A DNA stretch of 64,000 bases from an uncultured Fulvivirga sp. GTDB lineage: Bacteria; Bacteroidota; Bacteroidia; Cytophagales; Cyclobacteriaceae. Positions 45,424 through 57,756 of the stretch are shown in pieces. Position 1 is the stretch's first letter; every line of letters starts with the position of its first letter. The stretch covers positions 558,001 to 622,000 of the forward strand of contig CANMSE010000002.1 in NCBI GenBank assembly GCA_947500555.1. The letters run 5' to 3'. The notes under the pieces are model-generated. The model was not told the DNA's origin and ran no database searches. It was given only the letters and a program-made list of their open reading frames with translations. The position numbers were made by a program, and so were the translations under genes.

Positions 45424-47532
45424 TTAAGCTAATTCACCTTTGGTTTCGGCAATTACCGTTTCTGCTATATTTTTAGGAACTGGATCATAATGAGAGAATG
45501 TAAGGTTGGCAGTAGCACGACCAGAACTCATGGTTCTAAGATCTGTTACATAACCAAACATTTCAGATAATGGAACATTGGCCTTTATAACCGTAGCCGT
45601 ACCCCTTGTATCCATTCCTTTCATTATACCTCTTCTTCTATTTAAATCACCTGTTATCGATCCGGTGTACTCCTCAGGAGTTACTACCTCAACAGACATG
45701 ATTGGCTCAAGAAGTACCGGAGCAGCTTTAGAAGCAGCAGCTTTGAAACCTAATCTTGCAGCCATTTCAAATGACAGTGCATCCGAATCCACATCATGGA
45801 AAGAACCATGAAATAATCTAACTTTCATGCTATCTAATGGATAGCCAGCTAGAGGGCCATTTTTCATTGCCTCTTTGAATCCTTTTTCAATTGAAGGAAT
45901 AAATTCTTTTGGAATAACACCACCCACAATCTTGTTTACGAACTGTAAACCGTCCTGCTCGTGATCCTCATCCTTTGGTCCGATTTCAAAAACAATATCG
46001 GCAAATTTACCCTTACCACCAGATTGCTTTTTATATACTTCTTTGTGTTCCAGATTAGACTGGATAGCTTCTTTATAAGCAACTTGAGGAGCACCTTGAT
46101 TAATTTCTACTTTAAACTCCCTCTTTAGCCTATCAATGATAATATCTAAGTGAAGTTCACCCATACCTTTCAGAATAGTCTGACCAGTCTCATGGTTAGA
46201 TTCTACCTGTAGTGTCGGATCTTCTTCGATCAATTTACCTATAGCCAGACCTAGCTTATCAGCATCAGCCTGTGTTTTGGGCTCAATAGCATATCCAATA
46301 ACCGGATCAGGGAAATCCATGGATTCTAATACAATTTTTGATTTTTCATCACATAGTGTATCCCCTGTCTTGATATCCTTAAAACCAACTACCGCTCCAA
46401 TATCTCCACAATGCAATCTATCAATCTGATTTTGCTTATTTGCATGCATCTGGAATATTCTAGAAATACGCTCCTTCTTATTAGTTCTTGTATTAAAAAT
46501 GTAAGAACCTGAATCAAGCATTCCTGAATATGATCTCACAAAGCAAAGTCGCCCAACAAATGGATCTGTTGCAATTTTGAAAGCCAATGCTGAAAATGGC
46601 TGCTCAGGATCTGGTTTTCTTTCAACTTGCTCTTCTGTATCAGGATTAGTCCCAAAAATACTTTCTCTATCTAAAGGTGATGGCAAAAGTTCCATCACAT
46701 AGTTAAGCATTGTTTGAACTCCTTTGTTTTTAAAGGCTGAACCGCAAAGCATTGGTACAAACGCCAGATCAATAGTAGCGGCCCTTAAAGCTGCAACAAT
46801 CTCGTCCCTTGTAATAGAATCTGGATCTTCGAAGAATTTTTCCATCAACTCTTCATCATATTCAGCAACGGCTTCCACCAATTGCTCTCTATAATGCTGA
46901 ACATCATCCACCATATCTGCTGGAATCTCGATTTCCTCAAATGTCATCCCCATGTCGTCCTCGTTCCAAACAATAGCTTTGTTTTCAACAAGATCAACCA
47001 CACCTTTAAAGTCATCTTCAGCACCGATTGGCAATTGAAGTGGTACAGCCTTAGTACCAAGCATTTCTTTTACTTGCTTACATACGTTTAAGAAGTCAGC
47101 CCCAGCTCTGTCCATTTTGTTAACAAAACCAATACGAGCAACTTTATAATTATCAGCAAGTCTCCAGTTAGTTTCTGATTGAGGCTCAACACCGTCAACA
47201 GCAGAGAATAAAAATACCAATCCATCAAGTACACGAAGTGATCTGTTTACTTCAACAGTAAAATCAACGTGCCCTGGAGTATCAATTATATTGATATGAT
47301 ATTCATTGTCTTTGTATGGCCAGAATACAGTAGTAGCAGCAGAAGTAATAGTAATACCTCTTTCCTGCTCCTGCTCCATCCAGTCCATGGTAGCTGCACC
47401 ATCATGCACCTCACCAATTTTATGACTTACACCAGTGTAGTAAAGTACGCGCTCAGTAGTAGTAGTTTTACCAGCATCTATGTGAGCAGCGATACCAATG
47501 TTACGTGTGTATTTTAAATCTCTTTTCGCCAT
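45424..47532 (-). CDS. fusA: Elongation factor G
   Basis: 702 residues. G domain motifs: G1 [15 protein letters not shown] (about 16-30), G3 DTPGHVDF, G4 NKMDRAGAD. Domains II-V follow, with [14 protein letters not shown] in domain IV and a C-terminal domain ending [20 protein letters not shown]. Drives translocation of tRNA and mRNA on the ribosome; target of fusidic acid. Only one fusA is in this window; many Bacteroidetes hold a second EF-G elsewhere. Lies 12 nt after rpsG. Confidence 0.97.
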   Translation of the reverse strand: MAKRDLKYTRNIGIAAHIDAGKTTTTERVLYYTGVSHKIGEVHDGAATMDWMEQEQERGITITSAATTVFWPYKDNEYHINIIDTPGHVDFTVEVNRSLRVLDGLVFLFSAVDGVEPQSETNWRLADNYKVARIGFVNKMDRAGADFLNVCKQVKEMLGTKAVPLQLPIGAEDDFKGVVDLVENKAIVWNEDDMGMTFEEIEIPADMVDDVQHYREQLVEAVAEYDEELMEKFFEDPDSITRDEIVAALRAATIDLAFVPMLCGSAFKNKGVQTMLNYVMELLPSPLDRESIFGTNPDTEEQVERKPDPEQPFSALAFKIATDPFVGRLCFVRSYSGMLDSGSYIFNTRTNKKERISRIFQMHANKQNQIDRLHCGDIGAVVGFKDIKTGDTLCDEKSKIVLESMDFPDPVIGYAIEPKTQADADKLGLAIGKLIEEDPTLQVESNHETGQTILKGMGELHLDIIIDRLKREFKVEINQGAPQVAYKEAIQSNLEHKEVYKKQSGGKGKFADIVFEIGPKDEDHEQDGLQFVNKIVGGVIPKEFIPSIEKGFKEAMKNGPLAGYPLDSMKVRLFHGSFHDVDSDALSFEMAARLGFKAAASKAAPVLLEPIMSVEVVTPEEYTGSITGDLNRRRGIMKGMDTRGTATVIKANVPLSEMFGYVTDLRTMSSGRATANLTFSHYDPVPKNIAETVIAETKGELA

Positions 47533-47544
47533 TATACCTTAAGA

Positions 47545-48012
47545 TTAAAATCTAAAATGAGAAAACGCTTTATTTGCTTCGGCCATTCTGTGCGTGTCAT
47601 CTTTCTTTTTGATAGCAGCACCTTCACCTTTCGAAGCAGAGATTATCTCTCCGGCCAATCTATCGACCATGGTTTTTTCTCCTCTTAGTCGAGAATAGCT
47701 AATCATCCATTTAATACCTAGAGATATTTTTCTATCAGGACGCACTTCCAAAGGAACCTGGAATGTTGCTCCCCCTACTCTTCTACTCTTTACTTCAACA
47801 GCAGGCATGATGTTATTCAATGCTTTCTTCCAAGTTTCAAGACCGTTTTCGCCAGTCTTACTTTCCACTTGAGCAATAGCATCATAAAAAATAGCGTATG
47901 CTATACTTTTCTTACCATCTACCATTAGATAGTTCACAAACTTGGTTACCAAAGTATCACCGAACTTTGGATCAGGAAGAATATATCTCTTCTTAGGTTT
48001 AGCTTTTCTCAT
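47545..48012 (-). CDS. rpsG: 30S ribosomal protein S7
   Basis: 155 residues: [20 protein letters not shown] at the start, [40 protein letters not shown] (the 16S rRNA-binding region) and a final [10 protein letters not shown]. Primary binder of the 16S rRNA 3' major domain. 12 nt after rpsL in the str operon. Confidence 0.97.
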   Translation of the reverse strand: MRKAKPKKRYILPDPKFGDTLVTKFVNYLMVDGKKSIAYAIFYDAIAQVESKTGENGLETWKKALNNIMPAVEVKSRRVGGATFQVPLEVRPDRKISLGIKWMISYSRLRGEKTMVDRLAGEIISASKGEGAAIKKKDDTHRMAEANKAFSHFRF

Positions 48013-48024
48013 GCTTATTTAGAA

Positions 48025-48399
48025 TTATTTTTTTGGTCGCTTAGCACCGTATTTAGATCTTCTTTGTGTTCTACCATTTACACCGGCAGTATCCAATGCA
48101 CCTCTAATGATGTGGTATCTAACACCTGGTAAATCTTTTACTCTACCACCTCTGATAAGCACAATAGAGTGCTCTTGAAGGTTGTGACCTTCTCCCGGTA
48201 TGTAGGCATTCACCTCTTTTCCGTTAGTAAGCCTTACTCTTGCTACTTTTCTCATAGCTGAGTTAGGTTTTTTTGGTGTAGTAGTATAAACTCTTGTGCA
48301 AACTCCTCTTCGTTGAGGGCAAGAGTCAAGAGCTGGCGATTTTGACTTAGAAGTCAATTTCGTTCTACCCTTTCTTACCAATTGTTGAATAGTAGGCAT
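48025..48399 (-). CDS. rpsL: 30S ribosomal protein S12
   Basis: 124 residues: [20 protein letters not shown], then [20 protein letters not shown] and [20 protein letters not shown]. Both loops that decide streptomycin response keep lysine (PKKPNSA and VKDLPGV), so they are of the sensitive, wild-type form. Decoding-centre protein and first gene of the str operon; a strong promoter lies upstream at 48448-48478. Confidence 0.97.
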   Translation of the reverse strand: MPTIQQLVRKGRTKLTSKSKSPALDSCPQRRGVCTRVYTTTPKKPNSAMRKVARVRLTNGKEVNAYIPGEGHNLQEHSIVLIRGGRVKDLPGVRYHIIRGALDTAGVNGRTQRRSKYGAKRPKK

Positions 48400-48447
48400 T
48401 TATTAATTTTTTTACTTATGTATTACTCGTTTCTAAAATTCGGACTG

Positions 48448-48478
48448 CAAAGGTACTAAAGCAGTAATATTTATCAAA
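48448..48478 (-). promoter_or_regulatory. Promoter of the str operon (rpsL-rpsG-fusA-rpsJ)
   Basis: On the minus strand TTTG (48478-48475), exactly 19 nt, then TACCTTTG (48455-48448): a perfect fit to the Bacteroidetes TTTG-N19-TAnnTTTG promoter. Transcription would start near 48441, leaving a leader of about 40 nt. The transcribed start GCAGTCCGAA is shared with a site between tRNA-Tyr and tRNA-Gly. Confidence 0.72.
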
Positions 48479-48517
48479 TACTTTCTGATAAATATTACTT
48501 TCTTACTCTCATCCTTA

Positions 48518-48560
48518 AAAAAGAAATGGTATATGATGTTTATCCATCATATACCATTCA
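48518..48560 (-). terminator. Terminator after the rpoBC-DUF3467 unit
   Basis: AATGGTATATGATG (48525-48538) pairs perfectly with CATCATATACCATT (48545-48558), a 14-bp stem with a 6-nt loop. On the minus strand it is followed by TCTTTTTT. It ends the rpoB-rpoC-DUF3467 transcript 24 nt after the DUF3467 stop and just upstream of the str promoter. Confidence 0.8.
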
Positions 48561-48581
48561 ATTTGTTCACATATCATTCAC

Positions 48582-48914
48582 TTAAGCTTCTCCTACTGTC
48601 CCACCAAAATTGATTGGAAACTTAGGTGCTTCATCTGTTTTTTTGATCTCTCCGAAGGTCTCCTCATATTTTTGGATATTATCGTTGAGCGCATTTAACA
48701 GTCTTTTAGCATGCTCAGGTGTAACTACAATTCTAGATTTAACTTTAGCCTTCGGCACGCCAGGCATTAGCCTGATGAAATCTATGACAAACTCACTATT
48801 TGAGTGAGCAATCATAGCAAGATTAGCATAAACCCCTTCAGCCACTTCCTCAGAAAGTTCAATATTAATCTGATTAGGGTTGCTTGACTTCTTATCTTTT
48901 TGCTCGTCAGCCAT
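48582..48914 (-). CDS. DUF3467 family protein
   Basis: 110 residues: a charged N-terminus, then NQINIELSEEVAEGVYANLA, MIAHSNSEFVIDFIRLMPGV, SRIVVTPEHAKRLLNALNDN and a Gly-rich end. This small mixed alpha/beta family of unknown function is found next to rpoC in Bacteroidetes. Its ATG overlaps the rpoC stop by one base (TAATG), so it is translated together with RNA polymerase and may assist or regulate it; that is inference from position only. Confidence 0.88.
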   Translation of the reverse strand: MADEQKDKKSSNPNQINIELSEEVAEGVYANLAMIAHSNSEFVIDFIRLMPGVPKAKVKSRIVVTPEHAKRLLNALNDNIQKYEETFGEIKKTDEAPKFPINFGGTVGEA

Positions 48915-51900
48915 TAGTTATCTTCTTGAAGTTGTTTTTCTGTATTAGTACTAGCTTCCTCGTTAGCTGCAACCAGATTATCATATTCCTCAGGAGAAGA
49001 CACCAGCAGATCTTTAAATCTTCTTTGCCCTGTACCTGCAGGTATAAGATGTCCTACAATTACATTTTCTTTGAGTCCTAAAAGACCATCAGCCTTTCCT
49101 CTTATTGCAGCTTCACTAAGGACTTTCGTAGTTTCCTGGAAAGATGCTGCTGATAAGAAACTCTCTGTTTTCAAAGATGCTTGCGTAATACCTTGCAATA
49201 CTGGTCTGGAAACTGCAGACATTGCATCACGTACCTCTACAGGCTTCAAGTCCTTACGCTTCAAAGTAGAATTCTCATCTCTTAAATCTCTAGGAGAAAG
49301 AATCTGACCTGGTTTGAAGTTTTCAGAATCACCTGCGTCCGTCACAACTTTCTTATCAAGAACTCTGTCATTCTCTTCTGCAAATACAAACTTGTCTACA
49401 CTTTCATTCGTCAGGAAGCTTGTATCACCCGGATCAAGAATATGAACTTTCTGCATCATTTGACTAACAATAGCTTCGATGTGCTTATCATTAATCTTAA
49501 CACCTTGAAGCCTGTACACTTCCTGAATCTCGTTCACCAAATATTCCTGAACAGCCGTAGGGCCTTTGATCGCTAGAATATCAGCAGGAGTGATTGCTCC
49601 ATCAGATAATGGATAACCAGCTTTTACAAAGTCATTATCCTGCACAAGGATATGTTTGGATAGAGAAACAAGATATCTCTTCTTGATTCCATCTTTAGAC
49701 TCGATAAAGATTTCTCTGTTACCTCTTTTTATACCTCCATAAGTTACAACACCATCGATCTCACTTACCACTGCTGGGTTAGAAGGATTTCTCGCTTCAA
49801 ATAATTCAGTAACTCGTGGTAGACCTCCAGTAATATCTCTTGATTTACCCATGCTTCGAGGAATTTTAGCCAGAATTTGTCCTTGCTTGATTTTCTCGCC
49901 ATTCTCCACTGCCAAGTGAGCTCCAACAGGGATGTTATATCCTTTAGATTCATCTTTAGCGTTGACAATTACAGATGGGTTCTTTGTTTTATCTTTCGTA
50001 TCAGTAATTACTTTCTCCCTATGACCGGTTTGCTCATCAGATTCTTCTTTGAAAGTAATACCTTCTATTATAGACTCAAATTCTATCGTTCCATCAAATT
50101 CTGATAGGATAACCGCATTGTAAGGATCCCAGAAACAAAGCTCCTGACCCTTTTCAACTTTATCTCCGTCCTTAACTTTCAAGAAAGCTCCATAAGGAAC
50201 ATGGTTAGAAATAAGTACTTGCTTTTTCTTAGCATCTAAAACTTTGATCTCGCCAGTACGTCCCATTACAACTTCGGCTTTGTTACCGTCTTTATCAGTT
50301 GTTTTGATAGACCTTACTCCTTCAAATTCGATGACACCATCAAATTTAGCTTTGATGTTCGCATCAACGGCAATGTTAGAAGCGGTACCCCCTACATGGA
50401 AAGTTCTAAGCGTTAACTGTGTACCTGGCTCGCCAATCGACTGAGCAGCAATTACACCAACAGACTCACCAGCTTGAACCATACTTCCTGTGGCCAGGTT
50501 TCTTCCGTAACACTTCGCACAGCCTCCTTGCTTTGTTTCGCAAGTTAATACTGAACGAATTTCAACTTCTTCAATGCTAGTCTCGTCTATGCGTTTCGTA
50601 ATATCCTCGGTGATTTGCTCTCCACTAGCACAAATTAGCTCATCAGTCAACGGATCAAAGATATCATGAACAGAAGTTCTACCTAGAATTCTTTCAGATA
50701 GAGGCTCAACTACATCTTCGTTATCCTTTAATGCAGCAACTGTAAGACCTCTTAATGTACCACAATCTTCTTCAGTGATCACTAGATCTTGTGCCACATC
50801 AACTAATCTACGTGTCAAATACCCTGCATCTGCAGTTTTAAGTGCCGTATCAGCCAGACCTTTACGAGCACCGTGAGTAGAAATAAAGTACTCCAATACA
50901 TCAAGACCTTCTTTAAAGTTTGAAAGGATAGGGTTTTCGATAATCGCTCCAACAGAACCTGCAAGGTTTTTCTGCGGTTTCGCCATTAACCCCCTCATAC
51001 CACCCAACTGTCTGATCTGCTCTCTAGAACCCCTGGCTCCTGAGTGCATCATCATATAGATTGAGTTAAATCCTTGATCGTCTTCTTCAAGACGCGTCAT
51101 CAAGGTGTTAGTCAACTGAGTATTAATTCTTGTCCAGATATCAATAACCTGATTATATCTTTCATTATCAGTGATCAGACCCATTAAGTAATTTTGCCAT
51201 ACAGCTTCTACTTCTTCTTTAGCCTGAGCAACCAAAGCTTCTTTTTCCGGTGGAATAGCCACATCGTTAAGACCCATTGAAAGACCTCCTTTGTAAGCCA
51301 TTTGGAAACCTAGCTCTTTAATATCATCTAAGAACTGAGCCGTTCTAGCCATTCCTGTGATCTTAAATACATCGGAAATGATAGTTTGCAGCTTTTTCTT
51401 AGAAAGTAATTCGTCTACAAATCCTACTTCTTCAGGAACAGATTCGTTGAAAAGAACTCTACCTGCAACCGTTTCAATTACTTTGGTTTCTAATTCTCCT
51501 TGCTCGTTTCGAACTTTTGTTCTAACTTTAATATAAGCATGTTTTGTAATGATGCCTTCATTCAGCGCAATAATAACCTCCTCTGAACTATAGAATATCA
51601 TACCTTCTCCTTTAACAGGATCTTTCTTCGTACCTCTACGCCCTTTAGTAACATAATAAAGTCCTAATACCATATCCTGAGAAGGTACAGCAATAGGTGC
51701 TCCATTAGCAGGGTTCAAAATATTATGTGAAGAAAGCATCAACAAAGAAGCCTCTAAAACAGCTTCCTGACCAAGAGGCACATGTACCGCCATCTGGTCA
51801 CCATCAAAGTCAGCGTTAAATGCTGTACATACTAATGGATGCAATTGAATTGCTTTTCCTTCAATAAGTTTAGGTTGGAAAGCCTGAATTCCGAGTCTGT

Positions 51901-53230
51901 GAAGCGTTGGAGCACGGTTAAGAAGAACAGGGTGTCCTTTCAATACGTTTTCCAAGATATCCCAAACTACAGGATCTTTTCTATCAACAATTTTCTTAGC
52001 TGACTTAACTGTTTTGACAATTCCTCTTTCTATCAGTTTTCTGATAATGAAAGGCTTGAAAAGTTCAGCAGCCATATCTTTAGGCAATCCACATTCATGA
52101 AGTTTCAACTCCGGTCCAACTACAATAACTGAACGACCAGAATAATCAACCCTTTTACCCAATAGGTTTTGACGGAATCGGCCTTGCTTACCTTTAAGCA
52201 TATCACTCAAAGATTTCAATGCTCTATTTCCATCAGATCTTACTGCGTTTACTTTTCTTGAGTTATCGAATAGTGAATCAACTGCCTCTTGAAGCATTCT
52301 CTTCTCATTTCTAAGAATTACTTCAGGAGCTTTAATATCAATAAGTCTCTTAAGACGATTATTTCTAATAATTACTCTTCTGTATAAGTCGTTCAAGTCA
52401 GAAGTAGCAAAACGACCTCCGTCCAAAGGAACCAACGGTCTCAATTCCGGAGGAATAACAGGAACCATTTTAATCACCATCCACTCCGGACGATTTTCTA
52501 TTCTGGTTCTTGCTTCTCTGAACGCCTCAACAACTTTAAGTCTTTTAAGTGCTTCTGCTTTTCTTTGCTGAGAAGTATCAGTAGCCGCCTGGTGTCTTAG
52601 GTCATAAGATAAAGTATCCAGCTCTGTTCTTGCCAAAAGCATCTCTAGAGACTCAGCACCCATCTTAGCGATGAATTTGTTAGGATCATCATTATCTAAC
52701 AACTGATTCTCACGAGGAAGCTTATCTACAATATCAAGATATTCATCTTCAGTCAAGAAATCCATGTAAGCCAAACCATCTTCTTCTTTGATACCTGGCT
52801 GAATAACCACATACCTTTCGTAGTAGATAATTTGATCAAGCTTCTTAGTTGGCAGACCTAAAAGGTATCCTATTTTATTTGGAAGAGACTTGAAATACCA
52901 GATATGAGCAACAGGAACAACCAATTCAATATGTCCCATTCTCTCTCTTCTTACCTTCTTCTCGGTAACTTCAACACCACATCGATCACAGATGATGCCC
53001 TTGTATCTGATTCTCTTGTATTTTCCACAATGACATTCCCAGTCTTTCACTGGCCCGAAGATTCTCTCACAGAACAATCCACCCATTTCAGGCTTATATG
53101 TTCTATAATTGATTGTTTCAGGTTGAGTAACCTCACCATGAGAGCTCTCTAAAATAGACTCAGGTGAAGCCAAACTGATAGTAACCTTTGAGAAATCGAG
53201 GTCTAACTTTTTATTCTTTCTGAATGACAT
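48914..53230 (-). CDS. rpoC: DNA-directed RNA polymerase subunit beta'
   Basis: 1438 residues. The catalytic Mg-binding loop [12 protein letters not shown] is present (about residue 460). The N-terminal zinc site is [20 protein letters not shown] (about 60-79) and the second zinc site uses CGTLRG... and [20 protein letters not shown]. The trigger loop region ([30 protein letters not shown]) is intact. 59 nt after rpoB, with a hairpin between them. Normal size for the phylum. Confidence 0.97.
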   Translation of the reverse strand: MSFRKNKKLDLDFSKVTISLASPESILESSHGEVTQPETINYRTYKPEMGGLFCERIFGPVKDWECHCGKYKRIRYKGIICDRCGVEVTEKKVRRERMGHIELVVPVAHIWYFKSLPNKIGYLLGLPTKKLDQIIYYERYVVIQPGIKEEDGLAYMDFLTEDEYLDIVDKLPRENQLLDNDDPNKFIAKMGAESLEMLLARTELDTLSYDLRHQAATDTSQQRKAEALKRLKVVEAFREARTRIENRPEWMVIKMVPVIPPELRPLVPLDGGRFATSDLNDLYRRVIIRNNRLKRLIDIKAPEVILRNEKRMLQEAVDSLFDNSRKVNAVRSDGNRALKSLSDMLKGKQGRFRQNLLGKRVDYSGRSVIVVGPELKLHECGLPKDMAAELFKPFIIRKLIERGIVKTVKSAKKIVDRKDPVVWDILENVLKGHPVLLNRAPTLHRLGIQAFQPKLIEGKAIQLHPLVCTAFNADFDGDQMAVHVPLGQEAVLEASLLMLSSHNILNPANGAPIAVPSQDMVLGLYYVTKGRRGTKKDPVKGEGMIFYSSEEVIIALNEGIITKHAYIKVRTKVRNEQGELETKVIETVAGRVLFNESVPEEVGFVDELLSKKKLQTIISDVFKITGMARTAQFLDDIKELGFQMAYKGGLSMGLNDVAIPPEKEALVAQAKEEVEAVWQNYLMGLITDNERYNQVIDIWTRINTQLTNTLMTRLEEDDQGFNSIYMMMHSGARGSREQIRQLGGMRGLMAKPQKNLAGSVGAIIENPILSNFKEGLDVLEYFISTHGARKGLADTALKTADAGYLTRRLVDVAQDLVITEEDCGTLRGLTVAALKDNEDVVEPLSERILGRTSVHDIFDPLTDELICASGEQITEDITKRIDETSIEEVEIRSVLTCETKQGGCAKCYGRNLATGSMVQAGESVGVIAAQSIGEPGTQLTLRTFHVGGTASNIAVDANIKAKFDGVIEFEGVRSIKTTDKDGNKAEVVMGRTGEIKVLDAKKKQVLISNHVPYGAFLKVKDGDKVEKGQELCFWDPYNAVILSEFDGTIEFESIIEGITFKEESDEQTGHREKVITDTKDKTKNPSVIVNAKDESKGYNIPVGAHLAVENGEKIKQGQILAKIPRSMGKSRDITGGLPRVTELFEARNPSNPAVVSEIDGVVTYGGIKRGNREIFIESKDGIKKRYLVSLSKHILVQDNDFVKAGYPLSDGAITPADILAIKGPTAVQEYLVNEIQEVYRLQGVKINDKHIEAIVSQMMQKVHILDPGDTSFLTNESVDKFVFAEENDRVLDKKVVTDAGDSENFKPGQILSPRDLRDENSTLKRKDLKPVEVRDAMSAVSRPVLQGITQASLKTESFLSAASFQETTKVLSEAAIRGKADGLLGLKENVIVGHLIPAGTGQRRFKDLLVSSPEEYDNLVAANEEASTNTEKQLQEDN

Positions 53231-53252
53231 AGTTTGTTTTATTTATTTCAAT

Positions 53253-53274
53253 ACCGGAAAATCTCTCTTCCGGT
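53253..53274 (-). other. Hairpin in the rpoB-rpoC spacer
   Basis: ACCGGAA (53253-53259) pairs with TTCCGGT (53268-53274) around an 8-nt loop inside the 59-nt spacer. On the minus strand no T-run follows (ATTGAAATAA), so it is not a normal terminator. It could be an RNase cleavage or stability element that separates the two long messages, or set the rpoC translation level. Inference. Confidence 0.55.
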
Positions 53275-53289
53275 AGAATTTTTTAATTA

Positions 53290-56200
53290 TTAGTCTAAAG
53301 TAATCTCAAGTGCCAATCCACGAAGCTCGTGTACCAGTACGTTGAACGACTCAGGAATATTAGGTTTCTTCATATTTTCACCTTTCACAATAGCTTCATA
53401 AGCTTTTGCTCTTCCTATCACATCATCAGATTTGATAGTCAATATTTCCTGGAGTACATGAGATGCTCCAAAGGCTTCAAGTGCCCAAACTTCCATCTCA
53501 CCAAATCGCTGACCTCCAAACTGAGCTTTACCACCCAATGGTTGTTGCGTAATTAATGAGTATGGTCCGATAGACCTTGCGTGCATTTTGTCATCCACCA
53601 AGTGACCAAGCTTCAGCATATATGCAATACCTACTGTTACAGGCTGATCAAAACGCTGGCCAGTAAGACCATCGTACAAGAATGTACGTCCATACTCAGG
53701 AAGCTTAGCATCAGCCAATTCTTTAGCTACTTCATCCATAGAAGCACCATCGAAAATAGGAGTAGCATAGGTCTTACCTAATTTAAGTCCGGCCCATCCT
53801 AGCACAGTTTCATAAATCTGACCCAAGTTCATCCTTGAAGGTACGCCTAGTGGGTTCAAACAAATATCAACAGGAGTTCCATCTTCCAAGAAAGGCATAT
53901 CCTCTTCTCTCACGATTCTTGCAACAACACCCTTATTACCGTGACGACCCGCCATTTTATCACCAACTTTCAGCTTTCTTTTCTTAGCTATGTATACTTT
54001 AGCTAGTTGAACGATTCCTGCTGGTAACTCATCTCCAACTTCTAGCGTAAATCTTTCTCTTTTGAAATCTCCAGCTACTTCGTTTCTCTTTATATTATAA
54101 TTCTTGATAACTCTGAAGACCATATCATTGATACCGTCATCAGTTGTCCATTTATCAAGATTTACATCTGAAACCAAGTTTACTTCCTCAGAAACATTAT
54201 AAGTACTCTCATCTTTATAGATGTTCTTTTCAGGGAAAAGATTATTTTCAATGTTCTTACCACTGAATTTCACTCCTTTGCTAATGATTTCATCACCAAA
54301 CTTGTGCTTTATACCTTGAGAAGTTTTTCCAGTAAGAAGTTTTGTAAGCTTTTCAATTACTTCAGCTCTTAAGCTTAATAGTTGTTTGCTATACTTATTC
54401 TTTAATATTTCAACTTCTTTCTTAGACTTAGCTCTGAGATCTTTGTCTTTCTTGGGCCTTGAGAACAATTTGGTATCGATAACCACTCCACGTAATGAAG
54501 GAGGTGCTTTCATTGATGCATCTTTCACATCACCGGCCTTATCTCCAAAAATCGCTCTAAGAAGTTTTTCTTCTGGAGTAGGGTCAGACTCTCCTTTTGG
54601 AGTGATCTTTCCGATAAGAATATCACCTTCTCTTACTTCTGCTCCTACTCTGATAATACCATGCTCATCAAGGTGCTTTACAGCTTCCTCGCTGACGTTT
54701 GGTATCTCAGAAGTAAGTTCTTCTTCTCCTCGTTTTGTATCTCTTACTTCAAGCTCATATTCATCGATATGAATCGAAGTGTAAACGTCATTTCTAACAA
54801 CCTTTTCTGAAATTACGATAGCATCTTCAAAATTATATCCTTGCCATGGCATGTAAGCTACAGTAAGGTTTCTTCCAAGAGCTAACTCACCATTTTCAGT
54901 TGCATAACCTTCAACTAAAGGTTGTCCTTTAGCTACTCGCTGTCCTTTCTTGACAATTGGAGTAAGGTTAATACAAGTATCCTGGTTAGTTCTTCTAAAT
55001 TTAATTAGCTCGTATTCTTTGTTATCCTCATCGAAACTCGCCAATTTATCGTTGTCATTCATGTCGTATTTCACGACAATCCTCTTAGCGTCAACGAACT
55101 CAACTTCTCCATCTCCTTCCGCAAGAATTAACGACCTTGAATCAAGTGCTACTCTACTTTCAAGACCTGTACCCACGATTGGAGCTTCAGGTTTCAATAA
55201 AGGAACCGCCTGACGTTGCATATTCGATCCCATCAACGCTCTGTTCGCATCATCATGCTCAAGGAAAGGAATAAGAGATGCTGCTACAGAAACAATCTGG
55301 TTTGGTGCAACATCCATGTAACCTAAATCCTTTGGCTCTACCACAGGGAAGTCACCTTCGAAACGAGCTTTAACTCTTTCATTGATGAAATCTCCATTAT
55401 CCTTTAGTGGAGCATTGGCCTGTGCAATGTTGAATGTATCTTCTTCCTCAGCGGTCAGATACTTCACGTTACCTGTCATGTCGACCTTACCTTTACCTAC
55501 TTCTCTATAAGGAGTTTCAATAAAGCCCATTCCATTCACTTTTGCGTGAACACAAAGTGAAGAAATCAGACCAATATTTGGTCCTTCAGGTGTTTCAATG
55601 GTACATAAACGACCATAGTGAGTGTAGTGAACATCACGAACCTCGAAACCAGCTCTTTCTCTCGAAAGACCGCCAGGTCCTAAGGCAGACATTCTTCTCT
55701 TATGTGTAATCTCAGCTAATGGATTAGTTTGATCCATAAATTGAGACAACTGATTTGTTCCAAAGAAAGAATTTATAACAGATGATAAAGTTCTGGCATT
55801 GATTAAGTCAACAGGTTTGAAATCTTCGTTATCTCTAACGTTCATTCTCTCCTTGATGGTTCTAGCCATTCTAGCCAAGCCAACACCAAATTGAGCATAC
55901 AACTGCTCACCAACTGTTCTTACTCTTCTGTTACTTAGGTGATCAATATCATCAACAACAGCTTTAGAGTTGATCAATCCGATCAAGTATTTTACAATCA
56001 GAATAATATCTTCAGTTGTCAATACTCTCTGGTCTGAGCTGATATCTAATCCTAATTTCTTATTGATTCTATATCTTCCAACTTCTCCAAGATCATATCT
56101 CTTCTCACTAAAGAATAAACTTTGGATAATATCTCTAGCCGTTTGCTCATCAGGAGCGTCAGTATTTCTAAGTTGACGATAGATTTGTTCAACCGCCTCT

Positions 56201-57162
56201 TTCTCAGAGTTAGAGTTATCCTTAGCTAGTGTATTGAAGATAATTGTGAAGTCAGTTGCACTTACATCTTCTCTATGAAGAATAATCGACTTAGATCCAG
56301 AATCAACAATTGTATCAATATCTTCCGGGGTAAGAACATGATCTCTTTCCAACAACACCTCGTTTCTATCGATAGATACAACTTCTCCAGTATCTTCATC
56401 AACGAAATCTTCCGTCCATGTTTTAAGAACTCTGGCAGCCAATCTTCGGCCTTCAGTTTTCTTAAGATCCTTTTTCGTTGCCTTAACTTCTTCAGACAAT
56501 CCGAAAAGGTCCAATATATCTTTATCCGTACCGTAACCGATTGATCTTAACAATGTAGTTACAGGGAATTTTTTCTTTCTATCAATATATGCGTACATAA
56601 CGCTGTTCACGTCAGTAGCAAATTCTATCCAAGAACCTTTGAAAGGTATAATTCTGGCAGAATATAATTTGGTTCCATTGGTATGTTTGCTTTGGGCAAA
56701 AAATACACCAGGTGATCTGTGCAGCTGAGAAACGATAACTCGCTCCGCACCATTAATCACGAAAGAACCTTTTTTAGTCATGTAAGGAATATTCCCTAAG
56801 AATACTTCCTGCTCTATAGTCTCGAAGTCTTCATTGTCCTCATCATTACATGTTAGTTTCAACTTAGCTTTAAGAGGAACAGAATACGTCAATCCTCTGT
56901 CGATACATTCGTCAACAGAATACTTGGGCGGATCAACGATGTAATCAATAAATTCCAGGACGAAGTTTTCTCTCGAATCTGAAATAGGGAAGTTTTCTGA
57001 AAACACCTTGAATAGTCCTTCTTGCTCCCTTTTTTCCGCTGGTGTTTCCAGCTGGAAAAAATCCTGAAATGATTTCAATTGGATATCAAGGAAATCAGGA
57101 TAATCAATAACCTTCTTTATTGAGGAGAAATTGATTCTTGAGTTTTCTTTTTTGTTAGCCAA
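53290..57162 (-). CDS. rpoB: DNA-directed RNA polymerase subunit beta
   Basis: I place the start at TTG 57162, giving 1290 residues with the usual Bacteroidetes N-terminus ([20 protein letters not shown]); the open frame reaches ATG 57210 but those 16 codons look unlike RpoB. The rifampicin-binding region reads [40 protein letters not shown], with wild-type residues. The C-terminal [20 protein letters not shown] and [20 protein letters not shown] blocks are complete. It follows rplL after a 171-nt spacer with a hairpin. Confidence 0.96.
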   Translation of the reverse strand: MANKKENSRINFSSIKKVIDYPDFLDIQLKSFQDFFQLETPAEKREQEGLFKVFSENFPISDSRENFVLEFIDYIVDPPKYSVDECIDRGLTYSVPLKAKLKLTCNDEDNEDFETIEQEVFLGNIPYMTKKGSFVINGAERVIVSQLHRSPGVFFAQSKHTNGTKLYSARIIPFKGSWIEFATDVNSVMYAYIDRKKKFPVTTLLRSIGYGTDKDILDLFGLSEEVKATKKDLKKTEGRRLAARVLKTWTEDFVDEDTGEVVSIDRNEVLLERDHVLTPEDIDTIVDSGSKSIILHREDVSATDFTIIFNTLAKDNSNSEKEAVEQIYRQLRNTDAPDEQTARDIIQSLFFSEKRYDLGEVGRYRINKKLGLDISSDQRVLTTEDIILIVKYLIGLINSKAVVDDIDHLSNRRVRTVGEQLYAQFGVGLARMARTIKERMNVRDNEDFKPVDLINARTLSSVINSFFGTNQLSQFMDQTNPLAEITHKRRMSALGPGGLSRERAGFEVRDVHYTHYGRLCTIETPEGPNIGLISSLCVHAKVNGMGFIETPYREVGKGKVDMTGNVKYLTAEEEDTFNIAQANAPLKDNGDFINERVKARFEGDFPVVEPKDLGYMDVAPNQIVSVAASLIPFLEHDDANRALMGSNMQRQAVPLLKPEAPIVGTGLESRVALDSRSLILAEGDGEVEFVDAKRIVVKYDMNDNDKLASFDEDNKEYELIKFRRTNQDTCINLTPIVKKGQRVAKGQPLVEGYATENGELALGRNLTVAYMPWQGYNFEDAIVISEKVVRNDVYTSIHIDEYELEVRDTKRGEEELTSEIPNVSEEAVKHLDEHGIIRVGAEVREGDILIGKITPKGESDPTPEEKLLRAIFGDKAGDVKDASMKAPPSLRGVVIDTKLFSRPKKDKDLRAKSKKEVEILKNKYSKQLLSLRAEVIEKLTKLLTGKTSQGIKHKFGDEIISKGVKFSGKNIENNLFPEKNIYKDESTYNVSEEVNLVSDVNLDKWTTDDGINDMVFRVIKNYNIKRNEVAGDFKRERFTLEVGDELPAGIVQLAKVYIAKKRKLKVGDKMAGRHGNKGVVARIVREEDMPFLEDGTPVDICLNPLGVPSRMNLGQIYETVLGWAGLKLGKTYATPIFDGASMDEVAKELADAKLPEYGRTFLYDGLTGQRFDQPVTVGIAYMLKLGHLVDDKMHARSIGPYSLITQQPLGGKAQFGGQRFGEMEVWALEAFGASHVLQEILTIKSDDVIGRAKAYEAIVKGENMKKPNIPESFNVLVHELRGLALEITLD

Positions 57163-57254
57163 AGCTTTAAAATTTTTAATTACAAGATACTGTAAGTGCG
57201 GTATAGTCAACTAGATCATTCCGCGGGTCTGTCTGTAAAGTTGCTACAAACAGG

Positions 57255-57292
57255 AAAAGACCCCGATCCCGATTGCTATCGGGACAGGGGCC
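57255..57292 (-). terminator. Imperfect terminator/attenuator between rplL and rpoB
   Basis: On the + strand CCCCGATCCCGAT (57261-57273) faces ATCGGGACAGGGG (57278-57290): seven pairs, a 2x2 mismatch bulge and four GC pairs with a 4-nt loop. On the minus strand it is followed by TCTTTTCC, a weak T tract. Such a leaky terminator would lower rpoBC against ribosomal protein transcription, as known for E. coli at the same place. Confidence 0.65.
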
Positions 57293-57333
57293 ATCTTAAT
57301 ATTTTGACGAGCAATAAGTTGCCGTCAAGAGGC

Positions 57334-57717
57334 TTATTTCAACTCTACTTCAGCCCCAGCTTCTTCAAGCTGCTTTTTCAATGCTTCTGCTTCGTCTTTA
57401 GCCACACCTTCTTTGATTGCTTTAGGAGCACCATCAACTAATTCTTTAGCCTCTTTCAGACCAAGTCCAGTCAATTCCTTAACTAACTTTACGATAGCCA
57501 ATTTAGCACCACCAGCAGAATTTAGAACTACGTCAAATTCTGATTTTTCTTCACCACCACCAGCGGCATCACCACCACCAGCAGGACCAGCTACTGCCAC
57601 TGCTGCTGCAGCTGCAGGCTCGATGCCGTGAGTTTCTTTTAAGTAATCTGCAAGTTCGCTTACTTCTTTAACTGTCAATTCGACAAGTTGATCTCCAAGT
57701 GCTTTAACGTCTGCCAT
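57334..57717 (-). CDS. rplL: 50S ribosomal protein L7/L12
   Basis: 127 residues: N-terminal dimer domain ([20 protein letters not shown]), Ala/Gly-rich hinge (about 35-58) and the C-terminal factor-binding domain ([40 protein letters not shown]). Forms the stalk that recruits EF-G and EF-Tu. Lies 39 nt after rplJ. Confidence 0.97.
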   Translation of the reverse strand: MADVKALGDQLVELTVKEVSELADYLKETHGIEPAAAAAVAVAGPAGGGDAAGGGEEKSEFDVVLNSAGGAKLAIVKLVKELTGLGLKEAKELVDGAPKAIKEGVAKDEAEALKKQLEEAGAEVELK

Positions 57718-57756
57718 TTTAATTCCTATTTAATTATTCGTTTGTTTCTAAAATTT

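Noticed and set aside
57163..57210. 16-codon extension of RpoB to ATG 57210
   Set aside because: The conserved Bacteroidetes RpoB start fits the TTG at 57162; the extension has no family similarity.
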